Below are positions 47,701 through 57,990 of a DNA stretch of 64,000 nucleotides, one piece after another. Both the position numbers and the translations under genes were made by a program. This DNA comes from Ramazzottius varieornatus (Eukaryota > Tardigrada > Eutardigrada > Parachela > Ramazzottiidae). Every line of letters starts with the position of its first letter. Position 1 is the stretch's first letter. The notes beneath the pieces were generated by a model, which saw only the letters and a list, made by a program, of their open reading frames with translations, was not told the DNA's origin and made no database searches. The stretch lies in assembly GCA_001949185.1 (NCBI GenBank), contig BDGG01000018.1, positions 193,210-257,209 on the forward strand. The letters are read 5' to 3'.

Positions 47701-50328
47701 GATTTTCAGATTGAGGCAGATCTTTGACAATGTTGCTTGTTTGGCTCTTTGGCTGTTGGCTCTTGGTTGCAAAGCAAGCGAGGGATAAAGCAGTGAGCTA
47801 TTGTCCAACAGGTTCTTGTGCTTTTCTGTCGACACAATACCAGCCATATATTTGATATGGGCAATGTTTGCTCGATGACGTTGTTGTTTTCTGCCTTCTT
47901 TCCATTTATCCTGACGATGACTTTTTTTGGGGGTGAGCATCGTCATGGAGCCGTTTGGAGCAAGAGCTGACTTGGTCTATTTGGTTAGTCAAGGCCCGAA
48001 GAGTTGCCAAACAGAGAGCCCTTCTGCTTCAGACCTCTCCAGCCGTGACGTCCGCCGCTTTCCCGCTTACGTCTACTCGTACCTCAAAGCGCCCCATTGT
48101 CTTGTCACTGCAACCTTATCTGCCCCACTCAAGATGGACACTTTTGGCCCCAGCTTTTAATCGCCATTATAAAATCCAGACATCCGCTCGCAGCCTATCT
48201 ATCTGCTCTGTGTAAGTCCAATAATATGTAGTCCATTCTTGTCTTAGGCATACACAGCACATCTCTGCGCCGGTTGACCACTTTCCCATGGATGACTGCA
48301 CTTACGCGCCGAATTTACCAAAACTGCCGTCATACCGTGATAGTACATTTGCTTTGCGCGACAACTTGTCGGTCCATTACTTTCATTCGTAGATTTGCTT
48401 GTTGTGTCACCGTTAAAGAAAGAATGGTGGTTTCCAAGTTGAATGTACACAGGCACAGTGCAGACCACCTTCCCGGTAGAGGACGAGCGCAGCCGATGAA
48501 ATTAGCGTTCTTCTATCAAGACCAGCAGTTGATTACGGGGCTGATTTAAGTGGGCGCATTAAAATCTTAGGAGAAGTGGGGCGATTGTGTAAAGTAAGTG
48601 ATCAGTCTAAAACGCGTAAATAGTATCATCTTGTCATCAAATGAAGCGCTGCGAACGTTCAATGGATGTACTAAGGACAGTTGATTCTCAAGTTGTGATC
48701 TTGTTGGCCCCAGCCCAAACAATAGTTAGATTGTCTTCCATTGCGGCAAAAGTGCCGCTCGCCACTTTTCGGCTTATCAAGACACAGCCGCTATTTAATA
48801 GCCCACCATTGTACTACCCATCAAAAAGAGCCTTACGTTTGTCTTGGCATTTTAAACTCCAAGTGGAAGTGATGCATAAATTAACACTTGTAAGTCTGTT
48901 CTTGTAAAGAGCCGCAAAGCCACCCCAGTCTTTTCCGGCTATATGCTGAGTAACGAGCGGGAACAAAAAGAGCACATGTCGCTTAAGCTCAGTCTTGACT
49001 TTTGTGGAAGGCAGACAGTAGAGCTCTGCCATTAATCATGGCGGGGGAGGGAATTGTGACAGCCGAGGAATCTTAAAGCATATAGTGCGCTCAAAAACCG
49101 GCAGCTAGCCTTTCTTCCTCCCATGTCCTGCTCGGCTGGCAAAGACAATATTCCACTGTTTATCTTTGGCAGCGTCGTAGGAAAAAGACTTTGCATTATT
49201 CAGCGGCGCACAGCCAAAGGAAGGGGTTAATTTTAGCTTTTGTTAAGAGAGCGCAACTCTTGGAGTGACTGACGTTCACCGTTTGTGCTTTGTGGGCAGA
49301 GTACACAGTGAGATAACCGTCAAATCAAGCGTGCAAAGAAGGCCGTCCGTACAAGCAAACTTCGAACCTCATCAGACATTACATTTGTTCGTCAGGACAA
49401 AAATACCCCCCGCAAAAGAGCCTTGTGGCAAACAGTCGGAGGCATCACCCCAGACAAAGTCCATTCTCGAATGTGACTAGGCTCTTGTCAGGCTTGCGAC
49501 AAGCTACTTGACCAGGTTGTCTGCCACGAAGAACTCTGGGCTTCGTCTTTGGAGAACTGAGTAGAGTCCCGTGACGCGAAGAAGGCAAGTTGTTTGTTTG
49601 TTTGATGGTCCTTCTTGGCCAAGGTGGATGTAGCTTCTTGTCCAGAATTACGGCCAAGTTAGGATCTGCCACTTCCGACATGACAGTAGTTGGTGACGGT
49701 TGGGAGACCTCCTTCATTCTCATCTACCGTATAAACACAACTTTGTCTTTGTCGGCTGCTGCATGTTTATTGTGTACCCAAGCTTTTTATCTTTTGTCGA
49801 CACCAGCAAAAGTTGGCCATTATGCTGCCTCCAACTATGGCCAGAAGAGCGATCGTATTCCGCCGATACTAATCATGTTAGGCACAGTTGCAAAAAGGCC
49901 GTAACGAGCCAGTTGTGTGTCGTCTTTGGGCGATTAACCGGCCATGATAAAAAGAAAACAGAGGAGATTGTTTCGCAAGGCACTGAAATAAGCCCAACGT
50001 TGTCCATGCCATCATTGCCCATCAACCCATCGGACATGCTTGCTGCGCCACATATTCGCCGTTTAATGCCCAACTGGACGCATCTCGCTAACTCCACCCA
50101 CCCGCTGTAAAAAGCATGGCCCATTGTTCGTCATCCGACCGTAAAATTCGTTTAGAGCGGCAACTTCGTCCTCAATTTTGACTGGTTGAGGCCGGACTGA
50201 CGGACCGCCTATGGGCGTATCCCGCTTGCTCATTTGATTGTGCAGAAAGAAAAACAATTCTTTCGCCGTGTCGACTGTCGACTTGTCTTGTTGAAGCTGA
50301 GCATGACGATGGCTGTTCTTTCTTGCAG
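38761..50328. promoter_or_regulatory. 11.6 kb gene-free region upstream of SoxD, enriched in SOX-type sites
   Basis: No stretch here reads as a splice-supported exon on either strand, and none of the repeat families found elsewhere occurs. This is many times longer than the other intergenic gaps. By eye I count 11 exact CCATTGT/ACAATGG words (starts at 40626, 40666, 42642, 43336, 43734, 44141, 44271, 46001, 48094, 48806 and 50121), where about 1.4 are expected by chance. CCATTGT is the core preferred by SOX HMG domains. Words such as GCCAAAG and TTGGCCA also recur. An acceptor (TTCTTGCAG) just before the SoxD ATG implies at least one upstream 5' exon inside this region. Its regulatory role is inferred. 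Confidence 0.5.
42455..42480 (+). other. Six-run G-quadruplex motif
   Basis: Six GGG runs separated by one or two bases (A or AA) lie at 42455-57, 42460-62, 42464-66, 42469-71, 42473-75 and 42478-80. Four such runs already satisfy the usual G4 rule. It lies inside the gene-free region upstream of SoxD. Confidence 0.7.
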
Positions 50329-50330
50329 AG

Positions 50331-52944
50331 ATGCCATCACGGCGGAAGAGTACGCCATGTAAGATTTCCTCCGTACAGCCCGACTCCTCCGCCTCGACGT
50401 CGCCCGTTAAGAACGAAGCGGAATCGCCTGATCGTGCCTCGCCTCGCTCCTCGCCAGATTCCTCCGACATGGACCAACCTGCCGTCCTCAAAATACAACC
50501 GGAAAGTCCGCAAGACGTCAAGGAAGAGTCTAGCCAGTCCGCGAAAGACGGGACCAGGGCGAACGGGAGCGAGTTCAACGTCGACGAGAACCTGATCCTG
50601 CACTACATGCAGGAGAACACCAAGCTGGTCTCGTCCATCCTGGCCGAGAAGGATCTCTCCTTGGGCCACAAAGAGTTGTGCTTACAGCAGATTATTCACT
50701 GCGTCAAGACGGCCAGGGACAAGTTGCGAATTACAAACAAAGATCAGGTAAGAAACAGACTGTTCTTGTTCTCGCCATCGAGCTTGTTTGCGGACCGGAC
50801 AATCGTTTTATTCATATCTGATTCGGATATCGATCGAAAGCCACAAACGTCCTTCTTGTTGTTGACCACGTAACCCACCAAGTCCGCGTCGTAATATAAC
50901 CCCCAAAGTGCGCCGGTGCTTCTCGGGAGAATGTTTGGGGTTCATATTTTCATGGAAAATTCAAGATGAAATAAATGGGCGGGATTTTTGTTGGAAAGCG
51001 CGGCACGGCCTTGAGTGAGGGCACCGGCTTTGACTGCATTGCACTTCCGGTTCGTGCTGTACGTATACTGATCCTTTTTCCCTTGCAGAACTCGACTCCT
51101 GCGATCACACACACCAACGGTCACAGCTACCAGCCTTCAACCTCAACGTCCAACCAGCGATGCGACACTCCGACCAGCTCGGTCATCAAGAACGGCAAGT
51201 CCTCGCCAAAGACCTTGTCCACTTCTCCCCTGTCCATCCCTCCCTTCGGCTTGCCCGCCGTCGCCTCCGACTCCTCGCAGGCCAACGCCGCCATGTGGGG
51301 TATGCTCCACTGCTACCCCTTCCTCGCTCAAATGCAGGGTCTACCTTTCGGAAGCCTACCTCCTTCCCCCGACTGGTAAGAGAAATGTCCATCTGGTTTG
51401 CCCGTTACCTTGTCCAGTGGTGTTCTTCTTGGTTAGGTCGGCCCTGTCCAAAGCTCCCTCTCAAGAGGGCAAACGTCCTCATGGTCAAGAAGCCACGACC
51501 AACGGGGCTCCTCTCAACCTCTCGTCACGCACATCCTCTTCGAAAGGGGGCAAAGAAGGCAGTAACGGCAGACACAACCCTGACGCCATGGACCTGTCCA
51601 AGCCCAAGCAGCAACGGCAGCGCTCCACCGGCGAACTGTCCATGGCTGGTGCCCGCTCCTTTCTCGATCGAGCCAGCTTTGCCCAAGATCCCCGATTCCA
51701 TCGGACGGACCTACAAGCCTTGCTGCAGAACAAGCACGCCAGGATGGACGAAGGCATGGAATACGCCTCTGACGCTGAATCCGCAACCATGGGTAAAAGT
51801 TTTAGTCAAATATCAAAAGCAAACCATGTGGCGCACGCTTCAAGCCCATAAAACTGTGACCGTGCGCCATTTGGAAAGTAACAATGGAGCTCGGTCAGAT
51901 CGTTGTCCCAAGTGACGCACTCTTCCAGCCATTGTGAGAGAGAGCGTGCGTCACTTGGGAAAGGATACGGTCGCGTGTGTTTGCCGAGCTCCTCATTTTG
52001 GAATTTACTTCAACTGAGTTTTGTTTTGTTTTTTTCCAGAGCGATCAGTGGGTGGAAAGAGTGTCAAGCATCCGAAAGCCAGTCGGAATGCCGATGAGGA
52101 GGCGATAAAGCGACCGCACATCAAGCGTCCCATGAACGCCTTCATGGTCTGGGCGCGCGAAGAACGGCGCAAAATTCTCAAAGCTTGTCCGGACATGCAC
52201 AACTCCAATATCAGTAAAATTCTTGGTACGAACGTTTTACACAGTACCAAGAAGAATGTTGGGGCTTTACGAGCGTTTGATGGTGTAAAGAGCCATAAAG
52301 TTGCAAGTGATCAACGCTCTTTTTTGTGTCTTTCAGGTGCCAGATGGAAGTCCATGTCCAATGATGAAAAACAACCATTTTATGAGGAACAGAGTCGCCT
52401 TAGCAAACAGCACATGGAAAAGCACCCTGACTACCGGTAAACGCCGAGCATCTTTCACTTTACATTCAAAACGGAATGATTGAACATGAATGAGAGCTCG
52501 CCAAGCAAATTCGACCCGATTGTTTTCTCCAGTGTCGCACTTATTCTATTGCCTAGGCTGGAGGCATGCGCCACTTCAGGAAAGATATGGTCGATTTTGG
52601 TTGTCTCAGGTCGCAGTTGGTAATTTCTCGGCCTCCTCAGACGACTGTTGTCCGCCGCCGAACGCTAAAAGCATACTAGTAGAAGTTGTCAAAATTTAGC
52701 CGATTGGGCACGGATTTTCCATCATTTTGTCGTTTGATTGGTTGGCAGGTACCGTCCTCGGCCAAAGCGGACGTGTGTTGTGGACGGCAAAAAGTTGCGA
52801 ATAAGTGAGTACAAACACCTGATGCGCGAGCGTCGCCAACACGTACGCGATAACCTGCTACAAGGCGATGAATCTTCCAATTCTTCGATAGCGAACTCCT
52901 TCCACGGCCACGACTCACCCCTGCCCTATACTCCTGAAAGCTGA
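50331..52944 (+). CDS. SoxD: SoxD transcription factor (Sox5/6/13, Sox102F)
   Basis: Six coding exons, 50331-50747, 51089-51375, 51437-51792, 52040-52225, 52337-52436 and 52749-52944, give 513 residues. The HMG box (about 376-456) is diagnostic of group [41 protein letters not shown] and [21 protein letters not shown] helix in exon 1 ([20 protein letters not shown]) may be the reduced remnant of the SoxD leucine-zipper region, which is much longer in vertebrates, where it mediates dimerisation. APLNLSS (exon 3) matches the CtBP-recruiting PLNLSS of Sox5/6. SoxD proteins bend DNA and act as co-regulators. The acceptor two bases before the ATG shows that upstream exon(s) exist. Intron 3 has two and intron 5 one GTGGCGCAC hairpin. 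Confidence 0.95.
51823..51963. repeat. Two GTGGCGCAC hairpins in SoxD intron 3
   Basis: Copy 1 (51823-51878) reads ACCATGTGGCGCACGCTTC, a loop, then CGTGCGCCATTTGGAAAG. Copy 2 (51906-51963) reads TCCCAAGTGACGCACTC and GCGTGCGTCACTTGGGAAA: both arms carry a change at the matching position (GTGACGCAC with GTGCGTCAC), so pairing is kept. Starts are 83 bases apart. Confidence 0.85.
52526..52584. repeat. Degenerate GTGGCGCAC hairpin in SoxD intron 5
   Basis: TTCTCCAGTGTCGCACTTA and GGCATGCGCCACTTCAGGAA flank a loop. Several mismatches make this the most decayed copy. Confidence 0.55.
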
Positions 52945-53732
52945 GCCAACCCTTCGCTGTGCAGACCTTACGCTTGCAGAACCCGGTCGATCAAGAAGAC
53001 GTACTACCCGGGAGCCCCTTTTTGTCCGTTGATCAAAGTAGCAAACCTTTTTCTGTAGTGGAGGTTTCTTCCTGTACAAGACTTGCATGAGAGACCTTAG
53101 TTTGTTGTTTGCCGGTTGATCTGTCTGCCTATATGAGTTTGTTATCCAGTTGGTCCTCTGCTGGTGTTCCTGGCAAGAACTTGTTACCTGCTCTTTTCTG
53201 TTTGCTAGTCCCTATCAAATTCGAGACGACTTGTCGATGTTCAATAGAGTTGTGCCGGTTAGAAGTTGATTGTTGATAATGGTACTTTTCTTGCGTCCGC
53301 ATGATGAAGTGCTCGGTAAGAGTTGAGGGCAGAGTCCGCGCCGTCTCAGCTCATTTCTACGCAGCCACTTTTTTCTACTGCGGCAAGAAATCAAACGGAA
53401 GGTACAGTCTTCGGGTTGACCAGTGGGTCAGTTGAAGAAACTTGGAGAAACGTCCATGTGACGTCATTTCGCACCTAAGCTAAGTGCATCTAAACAACGC
53501 AGAAGGTGATTTCAAGAGGTGTGAAAAACGAGAAAGTATTGGAGAGACCAACTGTGCCAAAGCACCATGTATCAGTGAAGATCAAAGGAGAAGAATCTGC
53601 TGTCGCGTAACAAGCTTCTCACGTAAAAAATTTAGAAAAGTAAAACGAAAGACGCATCTGATGATCGTACAGCGTGAACCTGGCAATCGACTTTCTTCCG
53701 GACCGCACTTTACTTCTAGTCTTCCTCCATCT
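52945..53732. other. Convergent 3' flanks of SoxD and the CSD-RING gene
   Basis: About 790 bases between two stops that face each other. No coding exon is supported; the sequence probably holds both 3' UTRs. Confidence 0.4.
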
Positions 53733-55194
53733 TTACGGTATGAAGACCTTGACTGTTGGCCCCACTCGGGATTTCCCGTTTCCGGGGGCGGGATGAATGA
53801 AGCCTCCTCCTCCAAATCCTGCCGTGGCCACCATGGTGGGCTGAATTCCCACTGGAGCGCGGCAAACCATGCAGTGAGCCTGAAACTGGTTGACGTTGGC
53901 CAGGTAGCACTTCTCGCAGGCCGCAACGTGGTTGCATGGCTGGAACATTATGTTGGCCGGTTCCTCCTTGCACAGAATGCACAAGCCGCGCTCTTCCTCC
54001 CTCTTTTTGACCGTCAGCTTGCCCACTTTCACTAACAACAATAAACGGGAAATGGGCACATCATTTAAACTAGATCTTTATCCCAAGCGGCGCACTCGTA
54101 CAGCCAGTAACAGTGAAAATATGCGCTACTTGTACAGCCAATCTTGACGAGTTTTCCAACTGGCGCACGCTATTGGCCAGTATCACTGGGAATATACGCC
54201 ACTTGGGAAAACGAAGTGGATCAGTTTGTCCGTCCACGTCTCAAATACACTTTTAAAGATTTCACGAAGGCTTTTCCAAAGGAGAAGGACTGAAGAGAGA
54301 CTTACTGGAGAGTTTGGCTACCTGTTTGACCAAGTTGTCTCGGTCGGTCTTGATCACCCACGCCTCGTCCGGTTCCAACAGCCCGCCATTTGTGCCTTTA
54401 ATGTTCATGGCCTGCAGCTTTCCCTGTGGCAAGAAGACTCAGCGTTACTATAAGAACCCTCCAGAAGCCTTTACAGAGCTCATCTTACGGAAATGGCGTC
54501 TTGGAAAAGGTCGAAGACGACGGTCTGGTCCACCTTCAACGTGACGCACTTGGCCAAGTTCCCGGCTTGTAGACGAGCTCCTGTGGCACTGTTCTCGTTC
54601 AGATCCTTCTGCCAAGAGTACAGAGACTTTATCGGAAGACTAAGTTGGCAAGAAGAAAATGAAAATGGAAGCTCACATTGCTGAAGAAAACATCATCCAC
54701 CACTTCACCATCCTCCAAGGCCATCTTGTCCCCTTCCGCCGGTTTGATGAAGCCCCATCCACTGCAAAAATAACAAAGATCGAGGAACATCCACAGGTTT
54801 TAGAGAATCCTTCACCGGAACGTACCGGAAGACGTGGAAGGATTTAATACGGCCGGAAACGTGCTCCCCTGCAAGAGAAAAACCCCAAAACTTGGACTTC
54901 TAGGTGACAGAACCAAGGACGACTTTCCCTCTTACCGATCAGCTGAAGATCCTTCTTGACTGCTGGAGCAACCACCTGCTTGACGGTAGCAGCCTTGGGA
55001 GCTGGAAAAGCCCGAGGAGGAGAGCTGGTGGATGGCCCAGGTTGACATTCAGGAACGGAAGCAACAGGTGCCTTCTTCTTGGCCATCTTGGCCAAGCCGC
55101 GAACCGCCTTGCTTTTCTTGGCCTTGACCACTGCCAGTCCTCTCACCTGCAGGTAGGCACCGTAGGCCTCCACCTCCTCGTCGGAGGACGACAT
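53733..55194 (-). CDS. Cold-shock-domain plus C3HC4 RING protein
   Basis: Six exons, 55194-54936, 54868-54826, 54761-54677, 54608-54489, 54423-54306 and 54031-53733, join to 307 residues. After a Lys/Ala/Pro-rich N-terminus, residues about 88-165 form a cold-shock-like domain: GRIKSFHVFRGWGFIKPAEG and DVFFSNKDLN match the RNP1/RNP2 pattern (family form: G.VKWFN..NGYGFI, DVFVH). The middle part (QTVVFDLFQDAISGKLQAMN) is not recognised. The C-terminus is a RING finger: CILCKEEP, then QPCNHVAACEKCYL and CMVC, of the type in MEX-3, Unkempt and IAP proteins. Together these suggest an RNA- or DNA-binding ubiquitin ligase; that is inference. Splice phases are consistent throughout. Intron 5 holds two GTGGCGCAC hairpins. 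Confidence 0.8.
54081..54210. repeat. Two GTGGCGCAC hairpins in the CSD-RING gene intron 5
   Basis: Copy 1 (54081-54133): TCCCAAGCGGCGCACTC with ATGCGCTACTTG. Copy 2 (54152-54210): TTTTCCAACTGGCGCACGC with TACGCCACTTGGGAAAA and a loop holding TTGGCCAGTATCACTGG. Starts are 71 bases apart, the same spacing as the pair in GAK intron 9. Confidence 0.8.
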
Positions 55195-55562
55195 CTTTCT
55201 GGACAGACCTGTGGAGAAATTAGTAAGGAGTATGATGGATCGAGCGACAGAGGAGAAAGAGAGCCTTCCTGGACGCAAAACACCGAAGAAATGAAAACAG
55301 GAACCAATTAACCAAAGAAAGGGTACGTTTTCGAAAGAGATTCATTTTCCCTAACCCCTGAGCGGAGCTGGGCCTTCGCCCTTGCTTCCCCCAGTCACCC
55401 CAACTGGGCCACCCCATGATCGCCACTCGTACCGACTCATTCATGTCATTTTCTAATCGATACCATAGCTGGAAATATCAACAGGAAAAATGCTACAGCG
55501 TCTATAACCGTCGACAGAAGTAGACGTACACTAGAGTGTACTAGAGAAACTCGAAGGTGAAG

Positions 55563-56650
55563 TCAAACTGAGACGACAAAGTTGCCAAATCTTTTCCTAT
55601 GGGCTTCTTCCAACAGGCGTATCCTTTCGCCATCGCTCAGTCCATACTGTTTCCTCTGGAAGGACTTGGCGTTGGGTGGTTGATGATCCACACTGAGGAA
55701 GACACAGTCCTGGAACGTCTTCCAGTCCTTGGCGCTGAGTCTATCGGGACTGATATCGCCCCCCTTCATCCACACATCCTTCTCGTCGTTTCTCGCTCCA
55801 TTGCCGCCCACCACCTTCACACTAAACCCATACACCACCCTCACGACCTTCTCCCCAATCTTCGTCTCCACTCCATCACACTTCCTCATTCTGCTCACTT
55901 TGATCTCTTTCGTTGTCTCAGGCAACATCTTTGCCAGTTCATTCTCAACGAGATCTGATACAGTATGTGAGGAAGCTTTCTCGTCAACTGGCAGCTCTAT
56001 CCTGACAAGCCCTACTTTCTGCTTCTCCTCCGATTTGCTAAAATAGTACGTCTTGCTTTGGACGTCTTCGATGACACAAACTGCTTGGTGCTTCCTCTTG
56101 ACACGATCTTCAGCCCGCATCGAGTACTTGGTGACGCCTTCGCTACTGCAGTAGCCGGAAGTCAGGACATCGGGCGAACAGAGAAGACACTCGTTGCCCT
56201 CACTGCACAATCTGGAAGGAGTGTACACCAGAAAGGAAGTACTCTTCAAGTATAGCTTGACAAAGTTCTTGATGAGCAGGTGGTTCTTGTAGGCGTTACA
56301 GAGGGACTTTAGCGGACAACTGGGGCACTGTGGCTTCCTTTCCGTGCAGACCTGCGGTCAAAAAGTAGCGTAAGCGGCACCGACATTTGTCCTTGTGGAG
56401 CTTGAGAATTACGACAAACCTTTTGTGCGGTAAGACTAATGGCGTCCTCGATGTCCGTCACTTCGTCAGAACCAGCACAATTCCGCATTTGGCTGTAAAT
56501 CTTCCGACGATGAGTGACGGCAGCTGCGCCACCGTGGTTGGAGCTGATACGACCCATTCGTGTCAGCATCCGTCCCAGGTCCACGTCTTCCGTGTCCAAT
56601 ACCTTCCGGGAACGTGCAAAGTTCCTGGCCAGCGTCACCACCTCTTCGTT
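55563..56650 (-). CDS. MutY-type adenine DNA glycosylase, C-terminal half (N-terminal half not found)
   Basis: MUTYH removes adenine mispaired with 8-oxoguanine. Two exons are clear: 56650-56420 and 56351-55563, 340 residues to the stop. The second begins with an iron-sulfur motif of the exact MutY/Nth spacing (C-x6-C-x2-C-x5-C: VCTERKPQCPSCPLKSLC). Then comes a C-x5-C-x2-C group (LCSEGNECLLC) where MUTYH has its zinc linchpin, and a domain opening KHQAVCVIEDVQSKTYYFSK where the NUDIX-like 8-oxoG-recognition domain should be. The first exon (KVLDTEDVDLGRMLTRMGRI) may match the VLDGNV.RVL.R helix with the catalytic Asp. The helix-hairpin-helix and the Glu-bearing N-terminal half are not seen; an exon at 56810-56740 (HYAHEKLYASAAQALHSALV) could join in phase 0 but does not resemble MutY. 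Either a highly diverged or a truncated gene. Confidence 0.5.
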
Positions 56651-56978
56651 CTGAAAGCATAAGATCAGAAGGTTGGGAGTATAGAAGAAAGGAGAGGGAC
56701 TAAAACAGTCGCAATCTCCGTAACCGGAAGTTGTACACCAGGCGCTGAACGAGCGCGCTGTGCAGTGCCTGCGCAGCAGATGCGTACAATTTTTCGTGCG
56801 CATAGTGCACCTGAAAAAGCACGTTCAATGCCCCGATCAGTTCACGCACACGACTTGATTGCCAGTAAATCGTCACCCCAAGATTATGCCCTGCGCTACG
56901 GCAGACCCTGGGCAAACGTTCCTATCCAACAATCCTAACTCCACTGCTCGTACGTGTACGGTGTACCAGTCCTCCTGC

Positions 56979-57635
56979 CTACAGGATACTGCATTCATGT
57001 GCTAGCAATTTTACCGGAGTGGTGTTCTTGTCCGCCTCGGAGATGTTCCAGGGAAGCTTCTGTATTCTCAGTGTCACCGTGGCCAGACGATTCTGGACTT
57101 CCTCTGAGGCAGTAGGGTAAATAACATCGATTTGGTCCAAGATGTTCTTGGTCAGCTTCATGCTCTCATTGGTTAGGAAAGCTTGGGCGTCGGGGAAATT
57201 CACGATGAATATGGTGAAGTACGAGAAGATGTCTTTGGACTGGTCAGGGAATTCATCAGACATGAACTTGTAAACCACTGCGCGGTAAAGGAATTCTAAA
57301 TCGTCCAGAGGGTCGATTCCCTTCTTCATCAGCCTGTCTTGGAATGCGGTCAATGCTGGCGGCACAGTGTTGTAAACTGCAACACCAATGTCTGACTGTC
57401 TCCAGTCCTTGAGCTTCTTTATGGTCTTGGCGACGAGAGCGCTGCCTTTCAGGCTGACATCTTCGAAGTACAGGTCTTGGGCGTCAGAAAGGGACAATAA
57501 GCGCACGTTGTTGTCGATGTCGTGGATGTTCCCATACTGACCAGCGACATCCGCTGATGGCTTCGACTTCAGAGAAGACGCAGTTGCGGCTTCACCTGAC
57601 ACCTTGAGTCGCTTGGGGAAAGGAATGGGATTCAT
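56979..57635 (-). CDS. Unrecognised protein, single long exon
   Basis: An open frame of 218 residues starts MNPIPFPKRLKVSGEA and ends in a stop at 56979. Composition and codon rhythm look coding: LSLSDAQDLYFEDVSLKGSA, KKLKDWRQSDIGVAVYNTVP and FSYFTIFIVNFPDAQAFL. It is predicted mostly helical, without membrane segment or signal peptide. A clean acceptor (TTTCCGCAG) lies about 25 bases upstream of the ATG, so there is an earlier exon, coding or not. I do not recognise any domain. It lies about 330 bases upstream of the MutY-like gene on the same strand. Confidence 0.6.
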   Translation of the reverse strand: MNPIPFPKRLKVSGEAATASSLKSKPSADVAGQYGNIHDIDNNVRLLSLSDAQDLYFEDVSLKGSALVAKTIKKLKDWRQSDIGVAVYNTVPPALTAFQDRLMKKGIDPLDDLEFLYRAVVYKFMSDEFPDQSKDIFSYFTIFIVNFPDAQAFLTNESMKLTKNILDQIDVIYPTASEEVQNRLATVTLRIQKLPWNISEADKNTTPVKLLAHECSIL

Positions 57636-57726
57636 TTCGGGGAGCGGGGAGACTCTTCCTGCGGAAAGAAGAAATGAACACAACCTGCGCTTCTTGCAAG
57701 GACTGGACTGGAGTGCACTGATGAGC

Positions 57727-57975
57727 TGCCAAACCGAGCACTGCTGTCATGCTGAGTTGATTGACAATCAATATACAGATTGCGAACGAAAGCGCAGTAG
57801 CACAATTCGATACGCACAGGAACATCGTGACATCATAGGAACAAGTTCGCCTCGTAGACCCTGTGTTAAACGAGTCGCACAATGTCTGCATATGATGTCA
57901 CGATGTTCCTATGCGTATCGAATTGTGCTAGCGCGTTTCCTTTCGCAATCTGTATAATACTGGGCTGCTCGGTTT
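57727..57975. mobile_element. MITE-type inverted repeat, about 250 bases
   Basis: Arms of about 65 bases (TATACAGATTGCGAACGAAA, then AGCACAATTCGATACGCA and GGAACATCGTGACATCATA) recur inverted at 57884-57955. The outer ends AAACCGAGCA / TGCTCGGTTT also match. It lies just upstream of the unrecognised gene at 56979-57635. Confidence 0.8.
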
Positions 57976-57990
57976 ATCCATTGGCTCCGT

